Part shown: piece after piece, positions 7,524 to 13,939 of the stretch
Numbering within the stretch: the stretch's first letter is position 1
Layout of the letters: each line of letters begins with the position of its first letter
NCBI GenBank assembly: GCA_905198825.1
Contig: CAJKEF010000004.1
Span: 1 to 23,015 of the forward strand
DNA length: 23,015 nt
Source: an uncultured Collinsella sp.
GTDB lineage: Bacteria; Actinomycetota; Coriobacteriia; Coriobacteriales; Coriobacteriaceae
Reading direction: 5' to 3'
Notes under the pieces: model-generated
The model's input: only the letters and a program-made list of their open reading frames with translations
What the model was told of the DNA's origin: nothing
The model's database searches: none
Made by a program: the position numbers and the translations under genes

Positions 7524-7561
7524 AAAAAAGCCCCGTCCCAAATTGACTACCTGGGACGAGG
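7524..7561 (-). terminator. Intrinsic terminator after the FGGY kinase gene
   Basis: On the minus strand CCTCGTCCC (7553-7561) pairs with GGGACGGGG (7531-7539) around a 13-base loop, with one wobble pair, and is followed by CTTTTTTG. It lies about 40 bases beyond the kinase stop codon and would end the sugar operon. It is built from arms of the two tandem hairpins. Confidence 0.7.
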
Positions 7562-7599
7562 ACCAATGATTTTTTAATCCCCGTCCCAGAAAAACCATT

Positions 7600-9090
7600 C
7601 TAGGCTGTGTAGGCAATCGTTGATTTCACGGCGTGGCGCCAGCCGGCGATCTTTTTGGCGCGCTCGTCGGCGGGCATCGACGGCTCCACGATGCCGCGGG
7701 CGCCGTAGACGTCGACGACATCGCGCGTGTACATGCCCAGCGCAATACCGCAGGCCCAGGCCGCGCCCAGGCCGCTCATCTCGTCATTGCTCGCGATGCG
7801 GATGGGCGAGCCAACCAAGTCGCTCTCAAACTGCATCAGGTACGCGTCGCGCGTGGGACCGCCGTCAACGCGAAGCTCGGCAAGTGCCGCGCCAGAATCC
7901 TCGACCATTGCGTCAATTACGTCAAAGATTTGATAGGCAATCGATTCGTCTGCAGCTTTTACGAACTCCGCGCGACCCGTGGTACGCGTCATGCCAAAGA
8001 CGCAGCCCTCGGCGTCACTCGCCCAGTGCGGCGCGCCCAAACCGGTAAACGCCGGCACAAAGTAGACGCGGCTCGCCGGATTGGCGGCGTAGCACAGGTC
8101 GGTAACTTCCTCGGGGTTATTGATGAGCTCCAGATCGTCGCGCAGCCACGTCTTGACAGCACCGGCGTAGCTCACGTTGCCCTCGAGCACGTACTCGGTC
8201 ACGCCGTCCATACGCCATGCGAGCGAGCTCGAAAGCCCGTGCGAGCTGGCAACGAACTCGTCGCCGACGTTCATCATGACCGAGCTGCCGGTGCCATAGG
8301 TCGCCTTAGCCATACCGCGGCTGTGGCAGCCCTGCGCGAACAAGGCCGCGTGGCTGTCGCCCAGCACGCCGTGAATGGGCACGGGCGCTGGCAAAAAGCC
8401 GCCCAGATCCGTCATGCCGAACAGGCCATCGGAATCGGTCACCTGCGGCAGGCAGGCCACGTCGACGCCAAAGGCCTCGCACACCGGCTCGCTCCAGCAG
8501 CCACGGCGCAGGTCAAAGAGCTGCGTGCGGCTGGCATTGGACCAGTCGCAGCGAAACTCCGCGCCGCCCGTGAGCGTCCAGACCACCCAGGCATCGATGG
8601 TGCCCAGGCACAGCTCGCCTGCCGCCGCGGCCTCGGCAGCAGCGGGAACGTTCGCAAGGATCCAGGCCATCTTGCCCGCCGGATAGTAGGGCGAGAGCAC
8701 CAGACCCGTCGTGTCGCGCACCAGCTCGGCCACACCCTCGCGCGCGGTCAGCTCGTCGCACAGCTCGCGGGCGCGGGCGCACTGCCACACCACGGCGTCG
8801 CACAGTGGCTCGCCCGTCGTGCGGTTCCAGGCAACGGTGGTCTCGCGCTGGTTGGAGATGCCGATGCCGGCGACGTCGGCCGGATCGACCCCGGTCTCCT
8901 CCACCACGGCACGCGCCACGGCCAGCACATTGGTGGCAATCTCGGCCGGATCATGGCTTACCCAGCCGGCCTCGTTGACAATCTGGCGATGCGAACGGTC
9001 GGCACGATGAATCAAATGGCCGCCCTCGTCCACCAGCAGCGCCTTGGTGCCCTGCGTGGATTGATCGATTCCGATGATGTAGCGGCCCAT
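7600..9090 (-). CDS. FGGY-family carbohydrate kinase, glycerol-kinase-like
   Basis: A 496-residue FGGY kinase whose overall sequence follows glycerol kinase: NQRETT (80-85), TGLVLSPYY (128-136), GTIDAW (163-168), NASRTQLFD (185-193), GTGSSVMMN (267-275), FTGLGAPHW (348-356). R82, E83, a tyrosine at 135/136 and D245 match glycerol-contacting and catalytic positions. However, the usual GDQQ is GDSH here (S246, H247), and the N-terminal loop is DQSTQGTK rather than DQGTTSSR. It phosphorylates a polyol or ketose with ATP in the cytoplasm. Its place as last gene of an operon with an isomerase and a split transketolase argues for a ketose substrate; plain glycerol kinase remains possible. The ATG at 9090 has AAAGGGG before it; the TTG five codons upstream lies within that ribosome-binding region. 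Confidence 0.85.
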   Translation of the reverse strand: MGRYIIGIDQSTQGTKALLVDEGGHLIHRADRSHRQIVNEAGWVSHDPAEIATNVLAVARAVVEETGVDPADVAGIGISNQRETTVAWNRTTGEPLCDAVVWQCARARELCDELTAREGVAELVRDTTGLVLSPYYPAGKMAWILANVPAAAEAAAAGELCLGTIDAWVVWTLTGGAEFRCDWSNASRTQLFDLRRGCWSEPVCEAFGVDVACLPQVTDSDGLFGMTDLGGFLPAPVPIHGVLGDSHAALFAQGCHSRGMAKATYGTGSSVMMNVGDEFVASSHGLSSSLAWRMDGVTEYVLEGNVSYAGAVKTWLRDDLELINNPEEVTDLCYAANPASRVYFVPAFTGLGAPHWASDAEGCVFGMTRTTGRAEFVKAADESIAYQIFDVIDAMVEDSGAALAELRVDGGPTRDAYLMQFESDLVGSPIRIASNDEMSGLGAAWACGIALGMYTRDVVDVYGARGIVEPSMPADERAKKIAGWRHAVKSTIAYTA

Positions 9091-9108
9091 GGCCACCCCT
9101 TTCAAAAC

Positions 9109-9143
9109 GAATGTGACAAAGGGACGGTCCCTTTGTCACATTC
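9109..9143. repeat. Perfect 35-base palindrome inside the operon
   Basis: GAATGTGACAAAGGGAC (9109-9125) and its exact complement (9127-9143) are separated by one base. It fills most of the 56-base gap between the transketolase C half and the kinase. In the transcript it would form a 17-bp hairpin before the kinase ribosome-binding site. This kind of palindrome looks like a dispersed repeat rather than a gene-specific signal. Confidence 0.85.
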
Positions 9144-9146
9144 CAG

Positions 9147-10088
9147 TTACTCTGCGGGCAGGAACTCGGCAACGGTCTTGGCGATTCCGACACCCGTCAG
9201 ACCGTAGTGCGCAAAGACCTCGGGGCTCGTGCCAGTGATGACCGGCGCGTCGGGCAGAGAGAGACACTTGACCGGACGCGGGCAATGCTCGCCCACCACC
9301 TGCGCGACCATAGAGCCCAGGCCGCCGAAGGGGCTGTGCTCCTCGACGGTCACGACGGCACGCGTGGCGCCGGCGGCCTCAATCACGGCCTCGGCGTCGA
9401 GCGGCTTGACGCAATACATGTCGAGCACCGTTGCCGAGATGCCCCGCTCGGCCAGCAGGTCGGCAGCGTCCACGGCATGACGGACCATCTCACCGGTGGC
9501 AACAAGCGTCACATCGGTGCCGCGGCGCACCCAGGTGGCGCGATCCATCTGGAACGGGCACTCGTCCTCGGCGTACACGTCCTCGACCGGGTTGCGGCCC
9601 ACGCGGATGTAGGCCGGCTTGTTGTCGGCGACCAGGGCCCGCACGAGCTCGGCGGTCTGGAAGCGGTCGCTCGGCAGATACACGCGCATGTTGGGAATCG
9701 CGCTCATGGCGGCGATATCCTGCGCGGAGTGATGGCTCATGCCCAAGGCGCCGTAGGACACGCCGCCCGAAATGCCGATGAGCTTGACGTTGGTGTTGGA
9801 GTACGAGACGTCGACCTTGCACTGCTCATACGAGCGCGTGGTCACAAAGGACGCCGGCGAGGCGGCCCAGGCCTTCTTGCCGCACGAAGCCATGCCGGCG
9901 GCGATGCTCACCAGGTCCTGCTCGGCGATGCCGACCTCGACGGACTGCTGGGGATACTGATCAAAGAACGGCGTGAGCGATGCGGAGCCGCGGGAGTCGG
10001 AGCACAGGACGACGATATCCTTATCGGTCTTCGCGGCCTCGAGCAGCGTGTCGCAGATAACCTTGCGATTGGCGATCTTGTTAGCCAT
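9147..10088 (-). CDS. Transketolase, C-terminal half subunit
   Basis: A 313-residue protein covering the pyrimidine-binding and C-terminal domains of transketolase. The catalytic glutamate is E56 in VEVGIAEQD. Other conserved parts are GMASCGKKAW, the SYGALGMSHHSAQDIA stretch, and a C-terminal domain with VTVEEHSPFGGLGSMVA. It must pair with the N half encoded immediately upstream to form an active thiamine-diphosphate enzyme that moves two-carbon units between sugar phosphates. The ATG at 10088 has AAGGAGG 7 bases before it, and it overlaps the end of the N-half gene by 8 bp; the reading frame reaches further upstream, but without an equivalent site. Split transketolases are common in anaerobes. 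Its location in a sugar operon points to a dedicated role rather than the housekeeping pentose phosphate pathway. Confidence 0.93.
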   Translation of the reverse strand: MANKIANRKVICDTLLEAAKTDKDIVVLCSDSRGSASLTPFFDQYPQQSVEVGIAEQDLVSIAAGMASCGKKAWAASPASFVTTRSYEQCKVDVSYSNTNVKLIGISGGVSYGALGMSHHSAQDIAAMSAIPNMRVYLPSDRFQTAELVRALVADNKPAYIRVGRNPVEDVYAEDECPFQMDRATWVRRGTDVTLVATGEMVRHAVDAADLLAERGISATVLDMYCVKPLDAEAVIEAAGATRAVVTVEEHSPFGGLGSMVAQVVGEHCPRPVKCLSLPDAPVITGTSPEVFAHYGLTGVGIAKTVAEFLPAE

Positions 10089-10917
10089 TGATGGCCTCCT
10101 TATGGGCAGCGAAATCGGCGATAATCTGGGCATATTCCTCATCGTTGGGCAGGTGATGATGCCAGGCGGCCTTGTCCTCCATAACCGGCGAGCCGTAGCC
10201 CTTCACCGTGTTGAGGATGATGACCGTGGGCTTACCCTTGGTCTCGGCGGCCAGCGTCAGCGCGGCGTCGATGGCCCGGACGTCGTTGCCCGGAATGGAG
10301 AGCACGTTCCATCCGAAGGCTGCCCAGCGCTCCTCCTGCGAGTCCTGCTTCATAACGTCCTCGGTGCTGCCGCTGATCTGCAGGCGGTTGCGGTCCACGA
10401 GCGCGCACAGGTTATCGAGCTGGTAGTTGCCGCCGCTCATGGCGCCCTCCCAGACCGAGCCCTCGGCAAGCTCGCCGTCGCCCATGATGGTGTAGACGCG
10501 ATAGTCGCGGCCGTCCATCTTGCCGGCGAGCGCCATGCCCACGGCCACGGGCAGGCCGTGACCCAGCGAGCCCGAGTTCATCTCGATGCCCTTGAGCTTG
10601 TTGTTGGGGTGGCCGATGTAGGGGCTGCCGAACTTGGAGAAGCGGGCCTTGACGTCGTCGAGGTCAAGATAGCCCTCGTGGCAGAGCACCGCGTAGTAAG
10701 CCTCCATGGCGTGGCCCTTAGAGAGCACGAAGCGGTCGCGGTTGGGATCGTCGACGGTCTCGGGCGAAATGTTAAGGTGGTTGGCATAGAGGGTCATGAG
10801 GGCGTCAATCACCGACATGTCGCCGCCGATGTGGCCGCCGGCGCCAGCCATGATGATATCGACGCAATCGCGGCGAAGGTCCCAACGCAGGGACTCAAGC
10901 TCTTCGATAGTTGCCAC
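10081..10917 (-). CDS. Transketolase, N-terminal half subunit
   Basis: A 278-residue protein equal to the diphosphate-binding domain of transketolase. The thiamine-diphosphate motif starts at GDGELAEG (146-153) and ends near DRNRLQ (175-180). GHIGG (28-32), KGHAMEAYYA and GSLGHGLPVAVGMAL are the usual active-site segments with metal and cofactor contacts. The start is a GTG supported by AAAGGAG 7 bases upstream. It overlaps the C-half gene by 8 bp, ensuring matched synthesis of the two subunits. A 171-base gap containing a long hairpin separates it from the upstream isomerase gene, so transcription may be attenuated or processed at that point. Confidence 0.93.
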   Translation of the reverse strand: MATIEELESLRWDLRRDCVDIIMAGAGGHIGGDMSVIDALMTLYANHLNISPETVDDPNRDRFVLSKGHAMEAYYAVLCHEGYLDLDDVKARFSKFGSPYIGHPNNKLKGIEMNSGSLGHGLPVAVGMALAGKMDGRDYRVYTIMGDGELAEGSVWEGAMSGGNYQLDNLCALVDRNRLQISGSTEDVMKQDSQEERWAAFGWNVLSIPGNDVRAIDAALTLAAETKGKPTVIILNTVKGYGSPVMEDKAAWHHHLPNDEEYAQIIADFAAHKEAING

Positions 10918-10963
10918 GAAAAACTCCTTTCAGGGAATTTCCAAAGTCAAAGCCACCGCGTTT

Positions 10964-11051
10964 CCACAGTGCCCAAGATTGCGGTGAAAGAGGAGCGCCG
11001 CGTACTTTGGTACGCAAGCGACGGCTTGAACCGCAAAGTTGGGTGCTGTGG
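10964..11051. repeat. Long imperfect hairpin repeat, copy B (GCGTAC...GTACGC tip)
   Basis: Arms 10964-10985 and 11030-11051 pair at about 18 of 22 positions, and the tip is GCGTACTTTGGTACGC (11000-11015). It shares with copy A (4292-4399) the outer CAAGATTG segment, the tip and a CGACGGCTTG-like inner part, but the two copies differ elsewhere. It separates the isomerase from the transketolase genes and could set their relative expression. Confidence 0.7.
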
Positions 11052-11088
11052 TAGCGCGCCGGCTCGTTGCTACAAAGTGGGCACGACC

Positions 11089-12489
11089 CTACTCGCCGCG
11101 CAGGTAAGCCTTAACGTCCTGCTCAATCGGGTCGTACAGGTCGGGGGCAATGCCGATGTACTTGCACGCCTCGTAGAGCACCGGCACCACGTTGGCATGA
11201 ATGGCGACGCAGTGGTGGATGTAGGGACCCTCAACGATCTTGGCCTCGAGGCGCTTGATGTTGTCGACCTCGACCCACAGATAGGTGCCCATGCCGGCCG
11301 GGCCGTCGATGCCGCGGGCGTTGCCCAGTAGCAGCGAGTACTCGCCGTTGTCACCGTCAAAGCGGGCAAGGGTGAGGTCGCCGTGCTTGGCCTCGGCCGT
11401 CAGCGCGCCGGGGTGATCGAAAGCCAGCGGGTAGGTGAGCTTGGGCTTGACGGCCGCGCAGCTGCAGGGCCAGGGGCCGCAATGCTGCAGCAGCTCGCCG
11501 TTCTCGTTATCGGGATGGCGCACGGTCCAGTCGGCGAACATGCCGCGGTGACGGCCCAGGTCGGCGGCCTCGACCATCAGCGCGGTGATGGCGCCGTGGA
11601 TATCGGTCTCGCATACGATAGGAATGCCCATCTCGTTGAGGATGGCGTTGGCGGCGCAGGGCATAATGCCCAGCTCGTCCTGCAGAGCGTTCCAGCACTG
11701 AATGGCACCGGCGTTGCAGCCATACTTCTCGACCAAGCGCTTCATGGCGATGGCAAGACCGGCGACCGCGGGGACCTTGTCCTCGGGGATGCAGATCTCA
11801 AAGCTGTCGTTGATGTGGGCAAGCATGGCGGCCATGGCCTGCTCGTCGGCCTGGGCGTCGCGCACAGCCTGGACAAGCTCGGTCATGGGGATAGGCGAAA
11901 GCTGGATGTTGAACTTCTCGAGCAGCTCGCCCTCGTTGCACATGGTCGACCAGAAGTCGAACGGACGGGTGGCCATCTGCAGGATGCGGGTGTGCTTGAA
12001 GGTCTTGACCACGTTGCAAACGGCCAAAAAGTCCCAAACGCCGCGCTCGAACTCGGGGTCGGTCAGGCGGCAGTTGGTCATGTAGGTGAAGGGAACCTGG
12101 AAGCGGCGCAGGACCTTGCCGGTGGCGAACAGGCCGCACTGGCTATCGCGCAGGCGTGTGCCGTCGGGCTCGGGGCGCTCGTCGCGCGGACCCCACAGCA
12201 GTACGGGTAGACCGAGCTCGCGGGCAAGGCGAGCGCAAACGTACTCGGTGCCAAAGTTGGCGTGGCACAGCATAATGCCATCGACGCCCTCGGCGCGGAA
12301 CTTCTTCACGATAGGCTCGATATGGCTGTCGTCGAACAGCAGGCCCTCGTCATTGATGTCGTCGATATCCACGATGTCGACGCCAATCTCGCGCAGGCGA
12401 TCAGCCGTCAGGCCGCGATACTTGATTGCGTCCGGCGCGCTAAAGATGCTGCGGCGCGTGGGCACAAAGCCGAGCTTGATCTTGTCCAT
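11089..12489 (-). CDS. L-fucose/D-arabinose isomerase-family protein
   Basis: A 466-residue protein with the layout of the L-fucose isomerase fold: an N-terminal Rossmann-like region (KIKLGFVPTRRSIFSAPDA), a middle domain with GIMLCHANFGTE and VLLWGPRDERP, and a C-terminal metal-binding part. Candidate metal ligands and catalytic residues are E294 (VCETDIHGA), D320 (GMFADW) and H425/H426. It is shorter than L-fucose isomerase itself (about 590 residues). By family it should interconvert an aldose and a ketose in the cytoplasm with a divalent metal. The ATG has GGGGAGG 6 bases upstream. It is the first gene of the catabolic operon and is controlled by a region with LacI-type operator candidates. 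The natural sugar cannot be read from the sequence. Confidence 0.8.
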   Translation of the reverse strand: MDKIKLGFVPTRRSIFSAPDAIKYRGLTADRLREIGVDIVDIDDINDEGLLFDDSHIEPIVKKFRAEGVDGIMLCHANFGTEYVCARLARELGLPVLLWGPRDERPEPDGTRLRDSQCGLFATGKVLRRFQVPFTYMTNCRLTDPEFERGVWDFLAVCNVVKTFKHTRILQMATRPFDFWSTMCNEGELLEKFNIQLSPIPMTELVQAVRDAQADEQAMAAMLAHINDSFEICIPEDKVPAVAGLAIAMKRLVEKYGCNAGAIQCWNALQDELGIMPCAANAILNEMGIPIVCETDIHGAITALMVEAADLGRHRGMFADWTVRHPDNENGELLQHCGPWPCSCAAVKPKLTYPLAFDHPGALTAEAKHGDLTLARFDGDNGEYSLLLGNARGIDGPAGMGTYLWVEVDNIKRLEAKIVEGPYIHHCVAIHANVVPVLYEACKYIGIAPDLYDPIEQDVKAYLRGE

Positions 12490-12515
12490 GTACGTCCTCC
12501 CCTAATCACATGTTC

Positions 12516-12552
12516 AGTAAACAGACGCATGTTTCGTTTTGTTCTGTTTACT
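12516..12552. promoter_or_regulatory. Operator candidate upstream of the isomerase gene
   Basis: A perfect 10-bp inverted repeat, AGTAAACAGA (12516-12525) and TCTGTTTACT (12543-12552), is separated by 17 bases. Its TAAACAG core also occurs in the promoter of the LacI-type gene at 13841-13847. The whole stretch 12490-12655 is AT-rich, unlike its surroundings. I found no confident promoter boxes in it. Confidence 0.55.
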
Positions 12553-12623
12553 AAATGTTTTACTCTACTGTTTAGAAGTTTAACGCGAAATACCCGTAGA
12601 CGGTAGAGAAATCAGCCTAAACG

Positions 12624-12646
12624 GTATGTAAACAAACTGAACATAC
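12624..12646. promoter_or_regulatory. Second inverted repeat GTATGT-N11-ACATAC
   Basis: Arms at 12624-12629 and 12641-12646 flank TAAACAAACTGA. It lies just after the terminator of the regulator gene and upstream of the isomerase gene. It contains the same TAAACA word as the other operator candidates and could be an auxiliary site for DNA looping. Confidence 0.35.
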
Positions 12647-12655
12647 AAGGGCATC

Positions 12656-12682
12656 AAAAAGAGGGCCCAAAGGACCCTCTCT
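12656..12682 (-). terminator. Intrinsic terminator of the LacI-family gene
   Basis: On the minus strand AGAGGGTCC, loop TTTG, and GGCCCTCT (one mispair) are followed by TTTTTG. It lies 65 bases after the regulator stop codon, so the isomerase operon downstream needs its own promoter. Bases 12683-12746 show no further recognisable feature. Confidence 0.82.
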
Positions 12683-12746
12683 TAGTAGCGTTATGTATGG
12701 CTGCCTTAGCGAGCTTTGCCTCCCTACGCCCCGGCGTTTTCTTCGC

Positions 12747-13757
12747 CTAGATCTCGCACACGCTCTGGCGCTCGACAAAGTAGGTCGACACGGCCGTCTT
12801 GCAGGTATAGCTCTTGGGGTTGCGGATGTTGCCCACCAGGCGACGCACCGCGATCTCGCCCACCTCGTGCTTGGGAACATGCACCGTGGTGAGCGGAGGG
12901 TTGGAGAAGGCGCCCAAAGACAGGTCGTCAAAGCCGATGATCGAGACATCCTCGGGCACGCGAATACCGTGCTCGTTGAACGCGCGCATGGCGCCCACGG
13001 CGAGCACGTCGTTCTCGGCAAAGAAAGCCGTCGGCAGATCGTCGCGCGAGACGTTGTCGAGCCACACGCCCATGTCGTGATAAGCGCCCTCGAGCGTGGT
13101 ACCCAGCGTGACGTGCCATGCCGGGTTGGCCTCAAGATCCGCGTCCTCAAGCGCTTGGCGATAGCCGCGCTCGCGGTCCTTAAAGTTGCGGATCCGAAGG
13201 TCGCCCGCCAGATAGCCGATTTGCCTGTGGCCTTTCTCGATAAGGTAATCCACGGCACGCAGCACCGAATCGGTGTTGGCGATGACTACGGCATCGAAGT
13301 ACTGGCGATCGCTCCAGCCGTCGAGCACAATCAGGTGGGCGGCAGCGTCGGCGAACAGGGCGTAGTCCTCCTCGCCCAGCTCGGTACCCATCAGCACGAT
13401 GGCGGCCGACGGGTCGGCGATCAGGCCCTCGACCTGCGGGCGCACGGCGTCCAGGTCGCTAAAGTCGAGCGAGACAAAGCTCGTGCTCATGCCGTGGCGA
13501 CGCGCCTGGCGCTCCACGCCCTCGATGACCGCGGGATGGAAGGTGCTCTCGTCCAGGATGGCGCCCGTCTTGCGCGCAAGCACAAACTGGATGCTCTCGA
13601 GCTGCGTCGACTGCTGATAGCCAAGCGACTGCGCGCACTCCAGGATGACCTTGGCGGTCTCCTCGCTCACGCTGCGCTTGCGGTTGAGCGCGTTGGACAC
13701 GGTTGCGGGCGAAAAGCCGGTAATGCGGCTGATCTCGCGGACGCTTGCTTTAGCCAT
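12747..13757 (-). CDS. LacI-family transcriptional regulator
   Basis: A 336-residue repressor-type protein. The N-terminal helix-turn-helix is clear (VREISRITGFSPATVSNALN, residues 6-25, then SVSEETAKVI). The effector-binding domain covers about residues 56-336, with the typical segments IGYLAG, ERGYRQALEDA and DVSIIGFDDLSLG. The hinge normally reading PNxxARxL after LGY is replaced by QQSTQLESIQ, which is unusual. The ATG at 13757 follows AGGGGG at good spacing; the frame upstream does not look coding. It lies directly upstream of the isomerase-transketolase-kinase genes in the same direction and probably controls them, with a sugar or sugar phosphate as inducer. Sites with the same TAAACA core in its own promoter suggest autoregulation. 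Confidence 0.93.
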   Translation of the reverse strand: MAKASVREISRITGFSPATVSNALNRKRSVSEETAKVILECAQSLGYQQSTQLESIQFVLARKTGAILDESTFHPAVIEGVERQARRHGMSTSFVSLDFSDLDAVRPQVEGLIADPSAAIVLMGTELGEEDYALFADAAAHLIVLDGWSDRQYFDAVVIANTDSVLRAVDYLIEKGHRQIGYLAGDLRIRNFKDRERGYRQALEDADLEANPAWHVTLGTTLEGAYHDMGVWLDNVSRDDLPTAFFAENDVLAVGAMRAFNEHGIRVPEDVSIIGFDDLSLGAFSNPPLTTVHVPKHEVGEIAVRRLVGNIRNPKSYTCKTAVSTYFVERQSVCEI

Positions 13758-13840
13758 CGTTCCCCCTAGCATCGGTCGCGGCCGAGCATCGTGGCTTGAC
13801 CGCCCCGTGGCTCGGCAAATAAACGACCGCAAATTCAATC

Positions 13841-13886
13841 TAAACAGAATAGTAAATGTTTAATAGCTAGTTTAGCCTGTTGTCAA
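13841..13886 (-). promoter_or_regulatory. Promoter and operator candidate of the LacI-family gene
   Basis: On the minus strand a consensus -35 box TTGACA (13881-13886) is followed by 17 bases and TTAAAC (13858-13863) as a weak -10. An inverted repeat TAAACA-N10-TGTTTA (13841-13862) overlaps the -10 box, the usual place for a repressor site. It shares its core with the site at 12516-12552. Confidence 0.55.
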
Positions 13887-13939
13887 GCAAAGTGGCGCGA
13901 CTATTCCCCCAACGGGCGCATTTGTCCATCTTAACGTTA

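Larger units (their letters stand above)
7466..7589. repeat. Tandem GGGACGGGG hairpins between the FGGY kinase and luxS
   Basis: Two related palindromes lie side by side. The first pairs 7466-7481 with 7532-7547 (GTCAAATTGGGACGGG type arms, one mismatch) and has inner pairing of CTGG with CCAG. The second pairs CTGGGACGAGGA (7551-7562) with the complementary arm at 7578-7589, with one mismatch. The arms of the two units can also pair with each other. The sequence family resembles the other GGGAC palindromes in this window. Confidence 0.65.

Noticed and set aside
7633..9207. 524-codon open frame on the plus strand opposite the FGGY kinase
   Set aside because: It mirrors the codon pattern of a strongly supported gene in GC-rich DNA, runs through the 35-base palindrome, and its product shows no recognisable family features.
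9147..10917. Sulfoquinovose transketolase pathway as explanation for the split transketolase
   Set aside because: That route would need further sulfosugar enzymes (isomerase, reductase) and no kinase of this type; none of those genes is present.
9973..11331. 452-codon plus-strand open frame opposite the transketolase and isomerase genes
   Set aside because: It crosses three well-supported minus-strand genes and the hairpin repeat; the product is low-complexity and resembles no family.
12617..13258. 213-codon minus-strand frame overlapping the LacI-family gene
   Set aside because: It is a second frame of the regulator gene and runs across its terminator; no supporting features.
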